Below, in pieces: positions 43,723 through 57,916 of a stretch of 64,000 nucleotides of DNA. This DNA comes from Thermoanaerobacterium thermosaccharolyticum DSM 571 (lineage in GTDB: Bacteria; Bacillota; Thermoanaerobacteria; Thermoanaerobacterales; Thermoanaerobacteraceae). How positions within the stretch are numbered: the stretch's first letter is position 1; each line of letters starts with the position of its first letter. Below the pieces are notes generated by a model, which saw only the letters and a program-made list of their open reading frames with translations, had not been told where the DNA came from and searched no databases. The translations under genes were made by a program, and so were the position numbers. The DNA lies in assembly GCF_000145615.1 (NCBI RefSeq), contig NC_014410.1:2033501-2097500 (forward strand), in the 5' to 3' direction.

Positions 43723-45363
43723 TTAATTGTTTTGGATATATGCCCACTTAAACTCCCAGTCAGAACCAAAAGTCGGGAAATACAGATCTTTCACATATGG
43801 TTTAACGACAAATGGTCTTGCTTGGAAATACACAGGCCCTATTGGCATATCATTCATCAAAATCTTCTCAGCCTGAATAAGCTGATCATTTCTTGATTTT
43901 AAATCGCCATTGACTTTTGCTTCATCAATTAGCTTGTCATATTCAGGATTGCTATAAAATGCTGAATTATTTCCATTGTTTGTTTCCCACATATCCAAGA
44001 ATGTCAATGGATCGTTGTAGTCAGCAGCCCAGCCTGCAAAAACCATGTCATAATTTCCTTTGTCCATCATATCTAACCTTACTTTAAATGCAACATTTTG
44101 AATCTGTACATTTACTCCAAGATTTTGTTTCCACATCTGCTGAAGCGCTTGATCGTACTTTTTCGCGTTATCTGTATCATCGCCAAGTAAAGTAATCGTA
44201 GGAAGTTTGCTTATGCCAAGCTCAGACATCCCTTTTTTCAATAATTCTTTTGCCTGTGCAACATCATTGTCCTTAAAATAAGTCTCACCTGCTTCTTTTC
44301 TAAAGTCTCCATTATACCCCGGAACACCTGGTGGAACCACCGCTTCTGCAGGTATAGAACCATCTTTCGTTACCTGCTCAACAAATGTTTTCCTGTCAAT
44401 AGCAAGGGTAAATGCCTTTCTAATATCTGCATTTTTGAACACAGGACTCTTCGTATTAAACTGCACGTACCAGTTAGTTGCTAATGCCTTGTCGCTGTAC
44501 TCGCTGGAATTTTTGTATTTATCAATGTAATCACCTGGCACAAATATGGAATCAAGCGTATTGTTGTCATAGTTTTGAACTAAAGTATTATTGTCTTTTA
44601 TCATTGAAAAATTAACAGTCTGCAATTTTACACTACTGCTATCCCAATAATCTTTGTTCTTCTTTAAAGTTATGCTCTGCTCATGATTCCATTGGCTAAT
44701 GACGAACGGACCGCTGTACACTAATTTATCTGGATCTGTACCGACTTTATCACCATATTTTTCATATATCGATTTTTCTAATGGTAGATATGTTACAAAT
44801 GAAGTAAGGCCTAGAAATTGTGGTGTAGGAGCTTTTAATGTGACCTGCAGAGTCTTGTCGTCAAGTGCTTTCACAGCTACCTGATCGGCACTACCTTTTC
44901 CTGAATTATATTCTTCTGCGCCTTTTATATAGAATAGTTGATATGCATATTGTGAAGCTGTATTAGGATCCAACGCCCTTTTCCAAGCGTATTCAAAATC
45001 TTGCGCTGTTATTGGATTCCCATCACTCCATTTTGCATCTCTCAAATGGAATGTATACGTAAGCCCATCTTTTGAAATATCCCAGCTCTTTGCAAGACCA
45101 GAACCAGGTTTTATCTTTCCATCCTTGTCATACCTTGTTAAACCATCTAATACTTCTGTTAATATATCAATAGAAACCACATCCGTCGCCTTTTGCGGAT
45201 CGAGGGTAGGTGGTTCTTGAATTAAATTAAGATTCAATACTTGTTTATCGTTTCCGCTATTTGATGCACTGTTTGAAGCACTCCCCCCACAACCTGCTAG
45301 TACTGCACTCAGTGCCATTAATAAAACTAAACCAATTATGACTATCTTCTTATGTCCTTTCAT
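43723..45363 (-). CDS. oppA: Oligopeptide-binding lipoprotein OppA (paralogue 1)
   Basis: A 546-residue SBP_bac_5 lipoprotein: signal peptide with lipobox SAVLAGC, then RDAKWSDGNPITAQDFEYAWKRALDP and the C-terminal DKGNYDMVFAGWAADYNDPLTFLDM. It captures peptides outside the membrane and hands them to OppBC. It is closely similar along its whole length to the product of 45840-47513, indicating tandem duplication. Preceded by a long leader of about 320 bases and its own promoter; AGGAGGAG precedes the ATG. Confidence 0.94.
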   Translation of the reverse strand: MKGHKKIVIIGLVLLMALSAVLAGCGGSASNSASNSGNDKQVLNLNLIQEPPTLDPQKATDVVSIDILTEVLDGLTRYDKDGKIKPGSGLAKSWDISKDGLTYTFHLRDAKWSDGNPITAQDFEYAWKRALDPNTASQYAYQLFYIKGAEEYNSGKGSADQVAVKALDDKTLQVTLKAPTPQFLGLTSFVTYLPLEKSIYEKYGDKVGTDPDKLVYSGPFVISQWNHEQSITLKKNKDYWDSSSVKLQTVNFSMIKDNNTLVQNYDNNTLDSIFVPGDYIDKYKNSSEYSDKALATNWYVQFNTKSPVFKNADIRKAFTLAIDRKTFVEQVTKDGSIPAEAVVPPGVPGYNGDFRKEAGETYFKDNDVAQAKELLKKGMSELGISKLPTITLLGDDTDNAKKYDQALQQMWKQNLGVNVQIQNVAFKVRLDMMDKGNYDMVFAGWAADYNDPLTFLDMWETNNGNNSAFYSNPEYDKLIDEAKVNGDLKSRNDQLIQAEKILMNDMPIGPVYFQARPFVVKPYVKDLYFPTFGSDWEFKWAYIQNN

Positions 45364-45689
45364 TATTTCTCCTCCTAATATAAAATAAAAATTAAAATAA
45401 ATTTAGCTAACTAACGCCCCCCGGCTATGCTAATAGATTACACCTCCTGTAATTAATATTTTTTGATTTATATGATAATTGAATTTTTAAGATATATAAA
45501 TTTTATAACATTTAAAAACAATAATCAATAACAAAATTTTACGCTATTAATATGCTAACTAAGACTGCTGTAATTTTAAAAATAATCAAATTAAATATTT
45601 TAAAAATATAAAACTTTTTCTAAACAAAACAAAATTAACACAACTAATTTCACATAAAATATTGTTATTTATAAAATAAATACTTTATT

Positions 45690-45718
45690 AGTATAACACC
45701 ATTAAAAATCAATCTCAA
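45690..45718 (-). promoter_or_regulatory. Sigma-A promoter of oppA1
   Basis: On the minus strand TTGAGA (45713-45718), 17-base spacer, TATACT (45690-45695). The transcript would have a leader of roughly 320 bases. Confidence 0.7.
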
Positions 45719-45798
45719 GATTTCAACTTATTTCGGCAATTTTTTAGAATAGATTAAAATCTAATTGTAATTTCAAGAATATTTTTAAACATGCTAAG

Positions 45799-45819
45799 AC
45801 CGGGGAATTAAGCCCCGGT
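45799..45819 (-). other. GC-rich hairpin after oppA2
   Basis: Seven-base arms ACCGGGG and CCCCGGT with a seven-base loop, 21 bases after the oppA2 stop. No proper U-tract on the minus strand (CTTAGCATGTTT), so it may be a weak terminator or a 3' stabiliser. Confidence 0.6.
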
Positions 45820-45839
45820 GCTTTTCATCCTAATTGTTT

Positions 45840-47513
45840 TTATTTGTTTTTGCCTTGTATATATGCCCACTTAAGTTCCCAATCATGTCCAAACGTAGGA
45901 ACTAAATAATTTTTAACATACGGTCTTAAAACATATGCTCTTGCCTGGAAGAATATAGGACCTATCGGCATGTCATTCATCAATATCTTTTCTGCTTGAA
46001 TCAATTGGTCATTTCTTTGCTTTAAATCACCATTTACCTTTGCTTGATCAATAAGCTTATCATATTCAGGATTGCTGTAGAATGCAGTGTTATTACCATT
46101 GCCTGTCTGCCACATATCCAAGAATGTCATTGGATCGTTATAATCAGCACCCCATCCAGCAAATACTATATCATAGTTGCCCTTATCCATCATATCAAGT
46201 CTTACCTTAAAGGCAACATTATCCAACTCAACATTTACACCTAAATTAGTCTTCCACATTTCTTGTATTGCCTGATCCTGCTGCTTAGCTCTAGCTGAAT
46301 CATCTCCTAAAAATTTAATTGTAGGTAGTTTAGTTAAGCCAAGCTCTTGTAAGCCTTTTTGCAGATAATCTTTTGCTGCTTGAACATCATTATCCTTAAA
46401 ATATCCTTCACCAGCTTGTTTTCTGAAATCTTCTCCATTGTAACCTGGTATTCCTGGTGGCACAGCTGATTCAGCAGGAATAGAACCATTCTTTAAAACA
46501 TTGTCAACAAATGCCTGTCTATTTAATGCCAATGTAAATGCCTTTCTTATATTTGCATTTTTGAATATAGGACTCTTTGTATTAAACTGCAAATACCAAC
46601 TTGTTGCAACTGCTTTTGTATGAAATTCTGGAGTATTTTTATATTTATCCATGTAAGATGAAGGAACACCCATTACATCTATTGCTCCAGTTTCATAGCT
46701 TTGTACGATTGTATTATCATCTTTCATAATTTGTAAATTGATAGTCTGCAGCTTTACATTATCTTTATCCCAGTAATTTGGATTCTTTTCAAGCACTATG
46801 TTCTGCTGATGATTCCATGTTTTAATGATGAATGGGCCACTATAAACCATCTTATCTGGATCAGATCCTACTTTGTCACCATATTTTTCATATACTGATT
46901 TCTCCAATGGTAAATATGTTCCAAAAGATGTAAGACCCAAAAATTGTGGCGTAGGTGCTTTTAATGTTACTTGTAATGTCTTGTCATCAAGTGCTTTTAC
47001 AGCCACGTCATCAGCAGATCCTTTGCCAGAATTGTACTCTTCTGCACCTTTAATGTAGTAAAGCTGATATGCATACTGTGATCCTAATTTAGGGTCAAGC
47101 GCCCTCTTCCAAGCATACTCAAAATCCTGCGCTGTTATTGGATTTCCATCACTCCACTTTGCATCTCTTAAGTGGAATGTATATGTCAAACCATCGCTGG
47201 AAACATCCCAACTCTTCGCAAGACCAGAACCAGGTTTAATTTGATTATTCTGATCATATCTAGTCAATCCGTCAAGAACTTCATTGAGTATATCGAAAGA
47301 TAATACATCTTTTGCTAATTGTGGATCTAAATTTGGCGGTTCATCTCCAAATGGAAGATTCAATACTTGTTCATCAGCTTTTGCTGTTTGTTTGCTTGTA
47401 TCACTATTGCTTTTGCTTTGTGTACCATTATTATTTGCTGAGCATCCTGCCAACAATGCTGACAGAGCTAATACTAATGTCAACAATAATGCTAACCAAT
47501 TTCTTCTTTTCAT
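45840..47513 (-). CDS. Oligopeptide-binding lipoprotein OppA (paralogue 2)
   Basis: A 557-residue SBP_bac_5 lipoprotein with lipobox SALLAGC, followed by an Asn/Ser/Thr-rich linker and the same core blocks as oppA1 (RDAKWSDGNPITAQDFEYAW, DKGNYDIVFAGWGADYNDP). The ATG at 47513 has GGGAGG upstream; the preceding TTG does not fit. It has its own promoter (47723-47751) and a hairpin after it, so it is probably transcribed separately or at higher level. The differing ligand-pocket residues may extend peptide range. Confidence 0.93.
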   Translation of the reverse strand: MKRRNWLALLLTLVLALSALLAGCSANNNGTQSKSNSDTSKQTAKADEQVLNLPFGDEPPNLDPQLAKDVLSFDILNEVLDGLTRYDQNNQIKPGSGLAKSWDVSSDGLTYTFHLRDAKWSDGNPITAQDFEYAWKRALDPKLGSQYAYQLYYIKGAEEYNSGKGSADDVAVKALDDKTLQVTLKAPTPQFLGLTSFGTYLPLEKSVYEKYGDKVGSDPDKMVYSGPFIIKTWNHQQNIVLEKNPNYWDKDNVKLQTINLQIMKDDNTIVQSYETGAIDVMGVPSSYMDKYKNTPEFHTKAVATSWYLQFNTKSPIFKNANIRKAFTLALNRQAFVDNVLKNGSIPAESAVPPGIPGYNGEDFRKQAGEGYFKDNDVQAAKDYLQKGLQELGLTKLPTIKFLGDDSARAKQQDQAIQEMWKTNLGVNVELDNVAFKVRLDMMDKGNYDIVFAGWGADYNDPMTFLDMWQTGNGNNTAFYSNPEYDKLIDQAKVNGDLKQRNDQLIQAEKILMNDMPIGPIFFQARAYVLRPYVKNYLVPTFGHDWELKWAYIQGKNK

Positions 47514-47722
47514 CAAAATTTCCTCCCTTTAAAAAATGTGGTTTACAAACTCTACTTCCCCCCAACGAGTTCTCATCTCTCACCCCCAGCTATATATATA
47601 AATATGTTTTAAAAACAACTTTTTGCCTGCAATTAAAACTGTACCAAACTTTGTAGTACAATTCTGAAATTGAAATTTTAAGAAATGTAATGGCTTAAAA
47701 CAGTTTACAATGATTTTTACTT

Positions 47723-47751
47723 ATTATATCACCATGTGTTTTGCTAAACAA
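47723..47751 (-). promoter_or_regulatory. Probable sigma-A promoter of oppA2
   Basis: On the minus strand TTGTTT (47746-47751), 17-base spacer, TATAAT (47723-47728); leader of about 200 bases with no recognised riboswitch. Confidence 0.6.
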
Positions 47752-47837
47752 GTATATATCAGAAATTCAGTGAAAATTGTTTATATACTACTACTATCTT
47801 GTATTTTTTAGTATATTCTGAAATTATATTAAATTTA

Positions 47838-47872
47838 AAAGGCATACAACACCATTGATATTGTATGCCTGT
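47838..47872 (-). terminator. Terminator of the pcrA-ligA-gatCAB operon
   Basis: On the minus strand GGCATACAA (47861-47869) pairs with its complement at 47841-47849, followed by TTTTAAATTT. The opposite strand has an even better T-run. Confidence 0.8.
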
Positions 47873-47892
47873 TTTTTTAAAAATAGTAATAT

Positions 47893-49323
47893 TTATTTTG
47901 AAAGTTCTTCCTTCAAAAGTTTATTTGCCAGTTGCGGATTTGCTTTGCCTTTAGTAGCTTTCATCATTTGCCCTACAAGGAAACCTATCGCTTTGTCTTT
48001 ACCATTTTTATAATCTTCAACAGACTTAGGATTGTCTTTTATGACTTTTATAGCAATTTCTCTCAACTCATCCTCGTTGCTTAACTGTTTTAAGCCTTTC
48101 TCCTCTACGATCTCTTCTGGATTCTTACCTGTCATAAACATATCTTCAAATACAGTCTTAGCTATCGATCCGGTTATGGTACCATTATCTATAAGATTTA
48201 GAAGAGAAGCCATCTGATGGGGCTTAATTGGCACTTCATCAATTTCTTTTCCAGTCTCCTTTAAAAGCCTCATCATTTCCCCCATTATCCAATTGCTTAT
48301 TATCTTTGCCGATGAGTACTCCAAAGCGCACTTTTCAAAGAAATCAGCCAATGGCTTCGACGATGTTATTACAGATGCATCGTACTCTGGAATTCCATAT
48401 TGTGAAACAAACCTTTCTTTCTTATACTCAGGCATTTCTGGAAGCGATTTTCTTATCTCTTCTTTCCATTCATCAGATACTATTATAGGTACGAGATCAG
48501 GTTCTGGGAAATACCTATAGTCATGTGCTTCTTCTTTTGAGCGCATAGACTCTGTAACGCCTTTCTGCTCATTCCAACGGCGAGTTTCCTGCACAATTTT
48601 CTCTCGATTCTCAATTAGCTTTATCTGCCTTTTAATTTCGTATTCTAATGCCCTTTGAACAGCTTTAAATGAATTAAGGTTTTTAAGCTCGATTTTCGTT
48701 CCAAATTCATTGCTGCCTACAGGTCGCACCGATACATTTGTATCGACTCTGAGAGAACCTTCCTGCATTTTGCAGTCTGATACTTCAGAATACTCAAGAA
48801 CGCTTTTAAGCTTCGTCAAATAAAGATAAGCTTCTTCTGGCGTCCTCATATCAGGCTCTGATACTATCTCTATAAGTGGTACTCCTGCCCTATTGTAATC
48901 AACTAATGAGCCATCAATGTTTTCATGCATTAATTTACCTGCATCTTCTTCAATATGTATTCTTGTCAAGCCGATTTTCTTTTTAACACCATCTGATGTC
49001 TCAATCTCCACATATCCGTTTTTGCACAAAGGAAGGTCATACTGTGAAATCTGATATGCTTTCGGTAAATCTGGATAAAAATAATTTTTTCTATCCATTT
49101 TACTAAATTTGGATATTTCGCAATTTAAGGCAAGCCCTGCCTTTACGGCATACTCTACTACTTTTTTATTTAAAACAGGCAAAGTACCTGGTAGTCCTAG
49201 GCACACAGGACAAACATGTGTATTAGGTTCACCGCCAAATTCCGTAGTACAATTGCAAAAAATCTTCGTCTTTGTAAGAAGCTCAGCATGTACTTCAAGA
49301 CCTATAACCGCTTCATAATTCAT
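47893..49323 (-). CDS. gatB: Asp/Glu-tRNA amidotransferase subunit GatB
   Basis: A 476-residue Gat[41 protein letters not shown] and [10 protein letters not shown] are hallmark segments of the catalytic cradle; the C-terminal YqeY-like tail ends in [15 protein letters not shown]. It activates the side chain of Glu- or Asp-tRNA for transamidation to Gln- or Asn-tRNA. One base overlap with gatA. Last gene of the operon. Confidence 0.97.
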   Translation of the reverse strand: MNYEAVIGLEVHAELLTKTKIFCNCTTEFGGEPNTHVCPVCLGLPGTLPVLNKKVVEYAVKAGLALNCEISKFSKMDRKNYFYPDLPKAYQISQYDLPLCKNGYVEIETSDGVKKKIGLTRIHIEEDAGKLMHENIDGSLVDYNRAGVPLIEIVSEPDMRTPEEAYLYLTKLKSVLEYSEVSDCKMQEGSLRVDTNVSVRPVGSNEFGTKIELKNLNSFKAVQRALEYEIKRQIKLIENREKIVQETRRWNEQKGVTESMRSKEEAHDYRYFPEPDLVPIIVSDEWKEEIRKSLPEMPEYKKERFVSQYGIPEYDASVITSSKPLADFFEKCALEYSSAKIISNWIMGEMMRLLKETGKEIDEVPIKPHQMASLLNLIDNGTITGSIAKTVFEDMFMTGKNPEEIVEEKGLKQLSNEDELREIAIKVIKDNPKSVEDYKNGKDKAIGFLVGQMMKATKGKANPQLANKLLKEELSK

Positions 49324-50792
49324 TATCTAGCACCACCTTTAAAACTTGGTTTTGCGTTAAAATTGCAAGCTTTTTCGAATGCGTACGCTGCATTCAATAC
49401 GACTCCTTCATCAAAATGTTTTCCAACAATCTGAAGACCCACTGGCAAATCATTTGATAGACCACACGGAAGCGATAAACCAGGGAGACCAGCAATATTT
49501 ACCGGAACTGTATATACATCTGCAAGATACATTGCCAATGGATCTTCAACCCTCTCTCCTATCTTAAATGCAGTTGTAGGAGATGTAGGTCCAACAATGA
49601 CATCCACATCCTCAAAAGCTTTCTCGTAATCCTTTTTTATGAGAGTTCTCACTTTTAATGCTTTATTGTAGTAAGCATCATAGTATCCAGAACTTAAAGC
49701 ATAGGTACCCAGCATGATTCTTCTCTTTACTTCCTTGCCAAATCCTTCACTTCTGGATACCATATACATGTCGATTAAATCTTCATAATTTGTCGCTACA
49801 TGTCCATACCTTATGCCATCATACCTAGCCAAATTTGAACTTGCTTCTGCAGATGAAACTATGTAATACGCAGCCAGCGCATAATCAAGGTAGGGAAGGC
49901 TTATCTCTCTTACTTCAGCACCTAAATCTTCAAATATCTTTAAGGCCAACTCAATTGACTCTCTGACACCGTCATCTAGTCCTTGTCTAAAAAACTCTTT
50001 TGCGTAACCTATCTTCATGCCTTTGATATCTTCTTTTAAAAATTCTTTATAGTCTTTCTTTCTCATCTTATCAACAGATGTAGAATCCTTTGGATCGTGC
50101 CCAGCAATGGCATTTAGCACTATTGCGCAGTCTGTTACATCCTTTGTAAGCGGTCCAATTTGATCTAGAGAAGACGCAAATGCAACAAGACCATACCTTG
50201 ATACAAGGCCATATGTAGGCTTCATTCCAACAACACCACAAAGAGATGCAGGTTGCCTGATAGATCCACCTGTATCAGACCCAAGTGAAAACGCACATTC
50301 ATCTGCAGCGACAGATGCAGCAGAACCTCCTGATGAACCGCCAGGTACTCTAGACAAATCCCAAGGATTCTTCGTAGTCTTAAAAGCAGAATTTTCAGTA
50401 GATGAGCCCATTGCAAATTCATCTAGATTAGCTTTTCCTACCATGACAGCACCAAGATTGTTAAGCTTCTCGACTACTGTTGCATTATAAGGCGGAACAA
50501 AATCCTCCAGCATTTTCGATGCACACGTAGTTCTTATGTTTTCTGTACACATATTGTCTTTTATAATCACAGGTATTCCAGTTAGATCGTTTATGTTTCC
50601 ATCCTGGATCATTTTGTCTGCTTCTTCTGCTTTTTTCAATGCATATTCTTCCGTAATACAGATAAGCGCGTCAACTTGTGGCTCAACTTCCTTAATCCTT
50701 TCTAAATACGCTTCAGTTACATCTACAGCACTTACTTCTTTATTTTTAAGAAGATCATGCAGCTCATGTATTTTTAATTTGTGTAATTCCAT
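49323..50792 (-). CDS. gatA: Asp/Glu-tRNA amidotransferase subunit GatA
   Basis: A 489-residue amidase-signature enzyme. The Ser-cisSer-Lys triad is present: lysine in IPVIIKDNM, serines in [14 protein letters not shown] and the [12 protein letters not shown] loop. It releases ammonia from glutamine for the GatB reaction. It lies between gatC (ten-base gap) and gatB. Confidence 0.97.
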   Translation of the reverse strand: MELHKLKIHELHDLLKNKEVSAVDVTEAYLERIKEVEPQVDALICITEEYALKKAEEADKMIQDGNINDLTGIPVIIKDNMCTENIRTTCASKMLEDFVPPYNATVVEKLNNLGAVMVGKANLDEFAMGSSTENSAFKTTKNPWDLSRVPGGSSGGSAASVAADECAFSLGSDTGGSIRQPASLCGVVGMKPTYGLVSRYGLVAFASSLDQIGPLTKDVTDCAIVLNAIAGHDPKDSTSVDKMRKKDYKEFLKEDIKGMKIGYAKEFFRQGLDDGVRESIELALKIFEDLGAEVREISLPYLDYALAAYYIVSSAEASSNLARYDGIRYGHVATNYEDLIDMYMVSRSEGFGKEVKRRIMLGTYALSSGYYDAYYNKALKVRTLIKKDYEKAFEDVDVIVGPTSPTTAFKIGERVEDPLAMYLADVYTVPVNIAGLPGLSLPCGLSNDLPVGLQIVGKHFDEGVVLNAAYAFEKACNFNAKPSFKGGAR

Positions 50793-50802
50793 TCAAAACA
50801 CC

Positions 50803-51090
50803 TCACTCAATTATCTTCGGCACTTTAAAGCAGCCATCTTCTTTTTCTTTTGCATTCATCAAGACTTTTTCTCTATCCATCGAAGGCACAACTTCATCTT
50901 CTCGGAAAACATTGCTGATTGGCACAATGTGCGCCGTAGGTTCTGCATCGTCTGTATTTAATTCATTTAGCTTGTCTACATATTTTATGATGTTATCAAG
51001 CTGATGTGAATACTTCTCCAATTCCTCATCAGTAAACTTAAGCCTAGCCAGCTTTGCGACGTGGATAACCTCGTCTTTTGTTATAGACAT
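50803..51090 (-). CDS. gatC: Asp/Glu-tRNA amidotransferase subunit GatC
   Basis: A 95-residue GatC (ITKDEVIHVAKLARLKFTDEE, then LDNIIKYVDKLNELNTD and the DGCFKVPKIIE end), which stabilises GatA-GatB. The ATG at 51090 with AAAGGGTG upstream gives the family length. Confidence 0.95.
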   Translation of the reverse strand: MSITKDEVIHVAKLARLKFTDEELEKYSHQLDNIIKYVDKLNELNTDDAEPTAHIVPISNVFREDEVVPSMDREKVLMNAKEKEDGCFKVPKIIE

Positions 51091-51163
51091 ACATACACAC
51101 CCTTTCAAATCTTTAATTTACTTTACATATTTAATTCAAAAAAGCATCATTTAGTTAATTTTA

Positions 51164-55307
<4,144 letters not shown>

Positions 55308-55353
55308 CTATTTCACTCCAAATATATAAATTTTACCTATAACTTACGATTAT

Positions 55354-55382
55354 ATTGTATATATAACTTCTAAATTTATCAA
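55354..55382 (-). promoter_or_regulatory. Sigma-A promoter of the pcrA operon
   Basis: On the minus strand TTGATA (55377-55382), 17-base spacer, TACAAT (55354-55359). Confidence 0.65.
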
Positions 55383-55415
55383 CCATTTTATTGTTTAGTA
55401 GTCCTTAAATCAAAT

Positions 55416-55440
55416 AAAATCTCGGATTTACCGAGATTTT
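55416..55440 (-). terminator. Terminator of yerC
   Basis: Ten-base arms AAAATCTCGG (read on the minus strand from 55440) and CCGAGATTTT with loop TAAAT, overlapping the stop codon of yerC and followed by ATTTGATTT. Confidence 0.85.
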
Positions 55441-55727
55441 TCCTTTAATCTATCGAGAATTAAATTATATCCATTCGCTCCATAATTTAATGCTCTGTTT
55501 ACCCTGCTTATTGTAGCTGTGCTTGCACCTGTTTTTTCCGCTATTTCTATATATGTTTTTCTATCTCTTAACATCTTAGCAACTTGAAGCCTCTGGGCTA
55601 ATGATTTGACTTCATTTATAGTAGCTATATCCTCAAAAAAACGATAACATTCTTCCATGTCTTTAAGCATTAAAACAGCTTCAAAAAGCTCGTCCACATG
55701 TTCGTCTCTGATTTTGGAATTGTACAT
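55428..55727 (-). CDS. yerC: TrpR-like YerC/YecD family protein
   Basis: A 99-residue helix-turn-helix protein of the TrpR fold (LAQRLQVAKMLRDRKTYIEIAEKTGASTATISRVNRALNYG). Bacillus yerC lies next to pcrA as here; its operator and ligand are not settled. The terminator begins in its last codons. It is not translationally coupled to its neighbours. Confidence 0.9.
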   Translation of the reverse strand: MYNSKIRDEHVDELFEAVLMLKDMEECYRFFEDIATINEVKSLAQRLQVAKMLRDRKTYIEIAEKTGASTATISRVNRALNYGANGYNLILDRLKEKSR

Positions 55728-55870
55728 TGATTATCCCTCTTTCCAAATTTTTAATTATATGTCCATCTACATTGTACAAAATTCACATCAATTATTCAAT
55801 ACTTTAAAGTAAAAAAGATAAAACACATGATCGTCCAAAAAACAGTATTTAAATCACACTCATTGGAATA

Positions 55871-55901
55871 AATAAAAGGTGAGTATAACTCACCTTTTAT
55901 T
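55871..55901 (-). terminator. Terminator of the PTS operon
   Basis: On the minus strand AAAAGGTGAG (55898-55889) pairs with CTCACCTTTT (55883-55874), followed by ATTTATT. Confidence 0.85.
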
Positions 55902-55911
55902 TATTAGTTGT

Positions 55912-56229
55912 TTATTTTACCTTTTTTTCAAGAGCATCCAACCTCTTATACAAGTCAACAAGCCTTTTTATGAGGTTCTTCTCAGCAAGTGCCGTCATAA
56001 GTTGGTCTTGCGCATGTATTACAAGGAAGTTTGGAGCTTCACTTTGTTCTCCTTGTACCAATGCATTTTGGTAATCGTGGCCTGCATAAAATTCCTCATC
56101 AGCCTTTTCTAGATGCTTCTCAGCAGATTCAAAATCCCCTTTTTCTGCTGCATCTAATGCTTCATAAGCTTCACCTCTAGCGTTTCCGCCATGCAAGACT
56201 AAATTGTATATAATTTGCTCTAATTCCAT
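55912..56229 (-). CDS. celC: PTS lactose/cellobiose-type component IIA
   Basis: A 105-residue three-helix EIIA of the lactose/cellobiose family (LEQIIYNLVLHGGNARGEAYEALDAAEKGDF), with the phosphorylated histidine in FLVIHAQDQLM. It relays phosphate from HPr to IIB. The ATG at 56229 (not the TTG before it) follows AAGGAGGA. Last gene of the PTS operon. Confidence 0.93.
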   Translation of the reverse strand: MELEQIIYNLVLHGGNARGEAYEALDAAEKGDFESAEKHLEKADEEFYAGHDYQNALVQGEQSEAPNFLVIHAQDQLMTALAEKNLIKRLVDLYKRLDALEKKVK

Positions 56230-56249
56230 CAAAGGGTTCCTCCTTATGC

Positions 56250-57572
56250 TTATTTATTTTCTTCAGCTTCCCTTTCATTCTTCAAAAGTTGTGCTTCATA
56301 CATTTTGAAGAACGGATAATATATAATACCTGCTACAATCAAGTTTACAAGCTGCAGAATAGGTCCTCTCCAGTCGAGGCCACTTGATATAAAACCACCA
56401 ATAAACACAGGAACTGTAAATGGAAGCTGATACAATGGTCCTGTTACAAGATGAAAATGGAATGCAATGTAGTTTATAGTAACAACTGCTGCAGGTGCGA
56501 TTATGAACGGTATCATCAATATAGGATTCAACACTATTGGCGCACCAAATATAAGCGGTTCATTTATATTGAATATAGCAGGGATAAGCTCGGCTGTACC
56601 TATTGTCTTAAGCTGTTTTGATGCTGAGAATAAGAACATAATAACCAGTGGCCATGTAGTACCTGAACCGCCAAGGTGTGTAAACATGTGGAAGAATGGT
56701 TCTGTAACAATACCTGTCATTGTCTGATGTGCATTTAACGCCTTAACATTTGCAGCAAGCTGGCTCATCCAGAAAGGATATGCTATAGACGATACAACGT
56801 TCATGCCATGAATTCCCAGTGACCACAAAAGCATCATCAGTATGATTTCAGCTAGTGCTGCCCAATAACTATTTGACGCTGCAACAAGTGGCTTAAACAC
56901 TTCAATTACCAATTGTGGCAGTGTTACTTTGAAGTTGGCCCATACAATCCATTCAACAATCCAAGCAGAAACAACCATTACAAACATTGGTACTAATGCC
57001 ATAAAGCTTCTAACAACATACGGTGGTACTGCTTCAGGCATCCTTATTACAAGGCCCTGCTTATTAAAGAACCTTACAACAACTGCTGTCAAAACGCCTA
57101 TTATTATAGCAACAAATAGACCTTGTCCACCTAGATAGTTAAGAACATCCCCAAAACTTACTTTCGTGACATCTGAAGCCGGGAAAGTAGTAACCAAAAA
57201 TGCCAACATTGAGATAATACCTGTCATAGCCTCATCTAAATCCCAGCGAGTCGCTAAGCTATAAGCTGTTCCAAATGCTACCATCAAAGCCATAATACCA
57301 AATGATAGGTTGAAAGGAATCAATAACTGTCCTGCAATAGGTTTTATTGCGTTAGCCCATGCAACGATCGGTCCCCAATTTGCACCTTCTGCAAGAGGTG
57401 GATTTGCTATTATCAAAAACAACGAACCTGTCAATATAACTGGCAATGCAAAACTAGAAAAAGCATCCCTTATTGATTGAAGAATGACATTCTGTGCTAT
57501 TCTAGCCAGCACAGGCATCAACGATGATTCCATCCACTTCATAAACCAGTTATTTGTAAGTCTGTCGTTCAT
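56250..57572 (-). CDS. celB: PTS cellobiose-type component IIC
   Basis: A 440-residue membrane transporter with about ten spans (MALVPMFVMVVSAWIVEWIV, WSLGIHGMNVVSSIAYPFW) and the conserved substrate loop NINEPLIFGAPIVLNPILMIPF. It imports and phosphorylates a beta-glucoside such as cellobiose. It lies between IIB and IIA. No 6-phospho-beta-glucosidase is in the window, so the sugar cannot be fixed. Confidence 0.94.
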   Translation of the reverse strand: MNDRLTNNWFMKWMESSLMPVLARIAQNVILQSIRDAFSSFALPVILTGSLFLIIANPPLAEGANWGPIVAWANAIKPIAGQLLIPFNLSFGIMALMVAFGTAYSLATRWDLDEAMTGIISMLAFLVTTFPASDVTKVSFGDVLNYLGGQGLFVAIIIGVLTAVVVRFFNKQGLVIRMPEAVPPYVVRSFMALVPMFVMVVSAWIVEWIVWANFKVTLPQLVIEVFKPLVAASNSYWAALAEIILMMLLWSLGIHGMNVVSSIAYPFWMSQLAANVKALNAHQTMTGIVTEPFFHMFTHLGGSGTTWPLVIMFLFSASKQLKTIGTAELIPAIFNINEPLIFGAPIVLNPILMIPFIIAPAAVVTINYIAFHFHLVTGPLYQLPFTVPVFIGGFISSGLDWRGPILQLVNLIVAGIIYYPFFKMYEAQLLKNEREAEENK

Positions 57573-57584
57573 CTATATTACCTC

Positions 57585-57911
57585 CTATGCTTCCTTGCCG
57601 GATTTTTTGGCAAGTTCTATTATCTGATTTAATATCTTCTTGGCATCCATAAGCGCAAAAGCCTGCATATCAACAATGTCTACAGGAATGTTATACTTTT
57701 CTGCGATTGTCTCTACTTCCTTTTTTAAATGTCTTACCTGCGGCTCTAAAAGAGCAACATCGTATCCTTCAGCTTTTTTCTTAAATTCACCTGTTCCACC
57801 TGCATCAACTGTTACGTCCAAGCCTTGCTTTTTTGCTTCATCTGTGACTTTTTTTGCTAATGCGCTTGATGTAGCCCCCCAACTGCATAATATAACACCA
57901 TGTATAGCCAT
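57585..57911 (-). CDS. celA: PTS cellobiose-type component IIB
   Basis: A 108-residue EIIB with the phosphocysteine motif ILCSWGATSSALAKKV (Cys9 in the chosen frame) and VALLEPQVRHLKKEV. The ATG at 57911 is eight bases after AAAGGAGG. It accepts phosphate from IIA and passes it to the sugar in IIC. Confidence 0.93.
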   Translation of the reverse strand: MAIHGVILCSWGATSSALAKKVTDEAKKQGLDVTVDAGGTGEFKKKAEGYDVALLEPQVRHLKKEVETIAEKYNIPVDIVDMQAFALMDAKKILNQIIELAKKSGKEA

Positions 57912-57916
57912 ATTCA

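Larger units (their letters stand above)
45364..45839 (-). other. Intergenic region between the two oppA genes
   Basis: It holds the oppA1 promoter at 45690-45718, a GC-rich hairpin at 45799-45819 (ACCGGGG/CCCCGGT) right after oppA2, and a G-rich tract near 45415-45425 in an otherwise very A+T-rich leader. No coding frame is supported. Confidence 0.6.
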
